From assembly GCA_905203645.1 (NCBI GenBank), contig CAJKWP010000052.1, positions 1 through 7,942 of the forward strand: a stretch of DNA of 7,942 bases. Direction: 5' to 3'. The position numbers and the translations under genes were made by a program. Below, in pieces: positions 4,408 to 7,942 of this stretch. A model generated the notes under the pieces. That model saw nothing but the letters and a program-made list of their open reading frames with translations, was not told the DNA's origin and did no database searches. The DNA comes from an uncultured Christensenella sp. GTDB taxonomy: Bacteria > Bacillota > Clostridia > Christensenellales > UBA1242. Within the stretch, counting starts at the first letter, position 1, and every line of letters begins with the position of its first letter.

Positions 4408-6420
4408 ATGAATACAAAGTTACTTGCTCCTGCGGGAGATATGCAAAGTTTGAAAATGGCGGTTTTTAACGGCGCCGACGAAGTGTATCTTGGCATAAAA
4501 GATTTCAATGCGCGAAATATCCAAGGTTTTGACCTTGAAACATTGAAACAAGCAGTCCAATTTGCACACGTTTTTGGCGTGAAAGTTCACCTTGCAATCA
4601 ACATCTTGTTTGACGACCAAACCTTGCAAAAAGCACTTGACTTGATTGTCGACAGTTACAATTTGGGTGTCGATGCATTTATTGTGCAAGATTTGGGACT
4701 TGCACACCTTGTAAAAACTTTTTATCCACAAATATGTTTGCATGCAAGCACGCAAATGGGCATACACAATCTTGCAGGCGCAAAGTGGGCGGAAAAATTT
4801 GGCTTTACACGAGTCGTTTTATCCCGTGAAACACCACTTGAAGAAATAAAAAGAATAAAACAAAACACAAATTTGGAAGTTGAATATTTTGTCCACGGCG
4901 CACTGTGCGTAAGTTTTTCGGGCAACTGCTATCTGAGTTCATATCTTTTTGACGCGAGTGGAAACCAAGGCAAATGCAAACAACTTTGTCGTCTTCCCTA
5001 TGATTTCAAAATCGGGCAAAAAACTTTGGCTGATGGATATCTTTTGAGTGCGAAAGATATTTGCATGATTGACAGATTGGACGAACTTGTTTCGGCTGGG
5101 GTTGATTCGCTTAAAATCGAAGGCCGTGCCCGCAGACCATATTACGTTGCAGTCGCCACAAGGCAGTATCGCAACGCACTTGACAAAAAGAATTTTGACA
5201 TGGCAAGTTTGGACCTTGCTTTCAATCGCGGAAAATTTGTGCATGGATATTTTGATGGCAACAGTGACATTATTTCAAATTTCAAAAGTCACATAGGCAT
5301 TTATGTTGGCAAAGTTGAAAAGACCAACAATGGCAAAAGATTCAACGAAATATTTTTCAAAACAAAACTTCCACTCAGCTCAAAATCTACGTTCAAAATA
5401 TTTGAAGATGGAAAAGAAAAAAGTGTGCTCACTGCTTATGACATTTCAAAAACCAATGGATACGTGCGTATAACCACCAAACAAAAAATCAACGTCGGTG
5501 ACGAAATAAGGCTGATTATTGACCAACAAAAAGAAGATTACGCTTTGAATTTTGTCAAACGAAAACCGCTTGAAGTTGACGTTTTTGCAATCGAGCAAAA
5601 GCCAATTTGTGCAACTGTGAAATTTGATGGCAAACAAATCAAAGTCGAAGGCAGTATTTGCCAAAGCGCACAAAGTCAACCGCTTTCGCAACAAGAAATT
5701 GCACAAAATTTTGACAAAAGTGAACTTTTTATGTGCAAAGTTAACGCAATTTGTCAAAATGCATTTTTGCCAAAGCAACAACTCAATCAATTTCGTCGTG
5801 ACGTACTTGCAAAAGTTTTTGACACTTTGACGGCTGTTCCAAAGCCACTTGAAAAAACAAAAATAAAAACCTTTTTGCCTGTCAAAGTGTTTGAAAATTT
5901 TCAAATAATTTCTGACCAAAATCAAAATTTTGAAAAGAAAAATATTGTACTTTCACCCGAAACTTACAACATCAATGACATAGAAAATTTTGTAAACAAA
6001 TGTCAAAAGCAAAACAAAAATGCGTATCTTGATTTGCCAAACTTTTTGCTTGATGCAGACTTTGAAATTTTGAAACAAATAATCGACAAAACAAACATAG
6101 CAGTTGTTGCAAACAATGTTGGCGAACTTGAACTTGGCAAAACAAAAGTAATTGGAAGTGGCATGAACGTATACAACAGTCAATGTGCAAATGTTTTGGA
6201 TGCACCCGTGATGTTTGCCGAAAACAGTGATTTTCAAATCTCGCCATATCCATATATGACCCTTCGCCACTGCCCTTTCAAGCAACACTTGCACGCAAAT
6301 TGCAAAAACTGTCCATACAAAAACGGATATTATTTTGAAATGCAAAATGGCAAAAAACTTTTTGTCAAACGCAAAAAATTGTCAACTTGCACATTTTATC
6401 TTGTTGACGAAAACAAATAA
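4408..6420 (+). CDS. U32-family protein, RlhA-like RNA hydroxylase
   Basis: A 670-residue member of the so-called peptidase U32 family. Characterised members with this architecture (E. coli RlhA, 653 residues, 23S rRNA C2501 hydroxylation; the shorter TrhP, tRNA wobble U34 hydroxylation) are RNA hydroxylases, not proteases. The N-terminal barrel starts with LLAPAGD (5-11). The U32 signature is complete at 159-177 (EYFVHGALC, then GNCYLS), and cysteines 167, 174, 190 and 194 are the expected Fe-S ligands. KIEGRAR near 236-242 and FNRGKFVHGYF at 272-282 follow. Residues about 296-480 resemble the DUF3656 domain of RlhA. A C-terminal region (about 510-670) ends in a second Cys group: 622, 632, 635 and 661. 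The conserved N-terminus fixes the ATG at 4408 even though it lacks a ribosome site. It is followed 20 bp later by a small ORF. The long architecture favours an rRNA target, but a tRNA target cannot be excluded. Confidence 0.93.
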   Translation: MNTKLLAPAGDMQSLKMAVFNGADEVYLGIKDFNARNIQGFDLETLKQAVQFAHVFGVKVHLAINILFDDQTLQKALDLIVDSYNLGVDAFIVQDLGLAHLVKTFYPQICLHASTQMGIHNLAGAKWAEKFGFTRVVLSRETPLEEIKRIKQNTNLEVEYFVHGALCVSFSGNCYLSSYLFDASGNQGKCKQLCRLPYDFKIGQKTLADGYLLSAKDICMIDRLDELVSAGVDSLKIEGRARRPYYVAVATRQYRNALDKKNFDMASLDLAFNRGKFVHGYFDGNSDIISNFKSHIGIYVGKVEKTNNGKRFNEIFFKTKLPLSSKSTFKIFEDGKEKSVLTAYDISKTNGYVRITTKQKINVGDEIRLIIDQQKEDYALNFVKRKPLEVDVFAIEQKPICATVKFDGKQIKVEGSICQSAQSQPLSQQEIAQNFDKSELFMCKVNAICQNAFLPKQQLNQFRRDVLAKVFDTLTAVPKPLEKTKIKTFLPVKVFENFQIISDQNQNFEKKNIVLSPETYNINDIENFVNKCQKQNKNAYLDLPNFLLDADFEILKQIIDKTNIAVVANNVGELELGKTKVIGSGMNVYNSQCANVLDAPVMFAENSDFQISPYPYMTLRHCPFKQHLHANCKNCPYKNGYYFEMQNGKKLFVKRKKLSTCTFYLVDENK

Positions 6421-6440
6421 AAATTAAAAGAAGAAAAACT

Positions 6441-6626
6441 ATGAACGATTATGAACTTATGCGGATGAGCGAAAATTGTGACGAAGCGATCGAACTTTCA
6501 CAGTTTTCGTCCGAGCAAATATCCGCCCTGGCAAAACAGAAGACAAATCAAAAATTCAAAGATAAATATTTTGATTTTTATGATGACGTAAAATCTCACA
6601 CGCTTCAAAACAAACAAGATTGGTAA
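6441..6626 (+). CDS. Small acidic hypothetical protein (61 aa)
   Basis: A 61-residue ORF of no recognised family, acidic in the first half (MNDYELMRMSENCDEAIELS) and mixed-charge later (KFKDKYFDFYDDVK). It is predicted helical and soluble, with a single cysteine. It lies 20 bp behind the U32 gene in the same direction, so the two are probably cotranscribed. The upstream sequence AAGAAG is only a weak ribosome site. The stop codon falls in the loop of the transcription terminator, so the last four codons (KQDW) are encoded by the terminator's left arm. The position between an operon gene and its terminator supports a real gene, but there is no homology evidence and translation is not proven. 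Confidence 0.6.
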   Translation: MNDYELMRMSENCDEAIELSQFSSEQISALAKQKTNQKFKDKYFDFYDDVKSHTLQNKQDW

Positions 6627-6645
6627 TTTGCCAATCTTGTTTTTT
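6612..6645. terminator. Bidirectional intrinsic terminator between convergent genes
   Basis: AAACAAGATTGG (6612-6623) and CCAATCTTGTTT (6631-6642) form a perfect 12-bp stem with a 7-nt loop, continuing into a T-tract on the plus strand (6640-6645). On the minus strand the stem is followed by a T-rich run (TTTGTTTTG), so it can also end the methyltransferase transcript, whose stop is at 6656-6658. The TAA stop of the small ORF is in the loop (6624-6626). Confidence 0.92.
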
Positions 6646-6655
6646 GTTTCAAGTT

Positions 6656-7936
6656 TTATTTTTTTTCAAACACCGCCAAAGTTTCGATGTGCTTTGTATG
6701 TGGAAACATATCAAATGGGGTGACGGATTTGAGATTATATGATTGCTCCAAAAATTTTGCATCACGAACAAAAGTTTGTGGATTGCACGAAAGATAAATT
6801 ATATTTTGTATTTTGCTTTTGATTACTGCTTTCAAAATCTGCTGGTCAACACCTGCACGTGCTGGGTCAAAAACTATTGTATCAACATTTTGGGTTGCAA
6901 GCGACGGAACAACATCTTTGCAATCACCGCAAATTGCTTCTGCGTTTTTTATATCGTTTTCCAAAAACAATTTTTGGCAATCTTTTGTTGCAGACAAAGA
7001 TATTTCCACGGAATATACAAACTTGCTTTTCTTTGCCAAAATCGCACTCAAAAGTCCCGCTCCACCATAGGCATTTATCACGGTCTGTTTGGGTGAAATT
7101 TGATTTGCAATAACGTCATAAATTTTGTTTTGCATTTGCGTGTTGGTTTGCAAAAACGATTGTGGCGAAACACAAAACTTCAAATCTTTGTCCACACAAA
7201 TTTTTCCGTCACCGACAACTGCCTTGACAGTTGACGAAATATTTGAACTGTTTTTGACTTTGTTTACACTTGTGCAGATTGAAAATTTTGAACACAAGTT
7301 TTTCAAATCCTTTGCCAAGGCATCAAAATTGCAACTGGTTTTGACATTTGACACAAAACAAAAATTGTATTGATTTTCAAGTGTTCGCAAATGAAGCGCC
7401 TTGAAATTTTGATTTGTGTTTTGCAAAAATTTGTTCACATAAAAAATTATATCTTTCAATTTGTCGTCACAAAAAAGCGGACAAAAGTCCACAAAAAGTG
7501 GCATATCTTCTTGGTCGAAAAAACAAAGTTTATTTTGGACAATATTGAAATTTATTTTGTTGCGATATGCAAAATTTTCTTCACTTGGAACGGTTGGTTC
7601 AAGTTTTTGAAATTTCACCTTTGCTTTGTTCAGCATGGATTTCATTATTTGAGTTTTTGTTTCAAGTTGTTTTTGATAATTTATGTGTTGAAAATCGCAA
7701 CCACCGCAAATACCAAAATATTTGCACTTGGGTTCGACACGGTCTTTTGATGCACAAACAACACTTTCAAGTTTTGTCATGCAAAAATTTTTGTGCTGTT
7801 TTTCAACTTTTGCAATTACCCTTTCACCGTCAATGCAAAACGGAACAAAACAAACCAGTCCATCAATTTTGGCAGTTCCACTGCCCGATGAATTTATATC
7901 CAAAATATCAAGTTGAATTTCTTTGTTATTTTCCAT
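6656..7936 (-). CDS. rlmD: RlmD-type 23S rRNA (uracil-5)-methyltransferase
   Basis: SAM-dependent enzyme of the TrmA/RumA family that makes 5-methyluridine in 23S rRNA. RlmD in E. coli modifies U1939; the Firmicute form RlmCD may also modify U747, so site specificity is open. At 426 residues it has the usual length. A TRAM RNA-binding domain covers about residues 6-60. The Fe-S ligands are C71, C77 and C80 (CKYFGICGGC), with C152 in FCPLFC as the probable fourth. The SAM-binding loop is INAYGGAGLL (287-296), followed by E311, DPARAG at 357-362, the catalytic nucleophile C384 in YLSCNP, and the general base E418 in HIETL. The SAM loop is divergent, since D-x-Y-C-G is usual. The ATG is at 7936, only 6 nt from the window edge, so the ribosome site and promoter are not visible and an upstream extension cannot be excluded; the TRAM start makes this ATG plausible. 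Confidence 0.94.
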   Translation of the reverse strand: MENNKEIQLDILDINSSGSGTAKIDGLVCFVPFCIDGERVIAKVEKQHKNFCMTKLESVVCASKDRVEPKCKYFGICGGCDFQHINYQKQLETKTQIMKSMLNKAKVKFQKLEPTVPSEENFAYRNKINFNIVQNKLCFFDQEDMPLFVDFCPLFCDDKLKDIIFYVNKFLQNTNQNFKALHLRTLENQYNFCFVSNVKTSCNFDALAKDLKNLCSKFSICTSVNKVKNSSNISSTVKAVVGDGKICVDKDLKFCVSPQSFLQTNTQMQNKIYDVIANQISPKQTVINAYGGAGLLSAILAKKSKFVYSVEISLSATKDCQKLFLENDIKNAEAICGDCKDVVPSLATQNVDTIVFDPARAGVDQQILKAVIKSKIQNIIYLSCNPQTFVRDAKFLEQSYNLKSVTPFDMFPHTKHIETLAVFEKK

Positions 7937-7942
7937 TTTTTT

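Noticed and set aside
4408..6420. Collagenase-like protease function suggested by the U32 peptidase name
   Set aside because: Characterised members with the same signature and long architecture are prephenate-dependent RNA hydroxylases, the cysteines fit an Fe-S site, and no signal peptide is present.

Overview
The window is AT-rich DNA with short intergenic gaps, TAA stops predominating (one TGA) and the standard bacterial code. Shine-Dalgarno sites are mostly clear (AGGAG and similar), and TTGACA/TATAAT-type promoters are easy to see. Together with protein types common in Clostridia (a ~186-aa SLOG protein of the GHR...QPKSGT type and a long U32 protein with a C-terminal Cys cluster), this suggests a low-GC Firmicute, probably a gut-type or uncultured Clostridia-like lineage. 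The lineage is inference only.

Left part (1-3398), all on the minus strand. It holds asparaginyl-tRNA synthetase (asnS, 106-1464), a 384-residue protein of no recognised family (1588-2742) and a 186-residue SLOG-fold nucleotide-binding-type protein (2838-3398). Each has its own convincing sigma-A-type promoter, and the unknown gene has a strong intrinsic terminator just before the asnS promoter, so these look like separate transcription units. The first ~60 bases of the window are clearly richer in GC (34 of 60) than the rest and contain a perfect 11-bp inverted repeat. Their identity is unresolved.

Middle (3470-4367), plus strand. Three very small XRE/Cro-type helix-turn-helix regulators lie in a row, divergent from the SLOG gene. 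The first and third are paralogues (27 of 72 ungapped identities); the second is a different subtype. The divergent intergenic region carries nested inverted repeats that may be an operator. This SLOG plus triple-regulator locus is the most system-like part of the window.

Right part (4408-7936). A U32-family protein with the RlhA-type long architecture (an rRNA/tRNA hydroxylation family rather than a true peptidase) starts at a position that implies a leaderless mRNA. It is followed after 20 bp by a small 61-residue acidic ORF. A perfect 12-bp terminator then separates it from a convergent RlmD-type 23S rRNA uracil-5 methyltransferase on the minus strand. RNA modification and aminoacylation are thus the recognisable housekeeping theme, with the SLOG/XRE locus and the unknown 384-residue gene as the accessory part. 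I see no tRNA, rRNA, CRISPR array, insertion sequence or phage structural gene.
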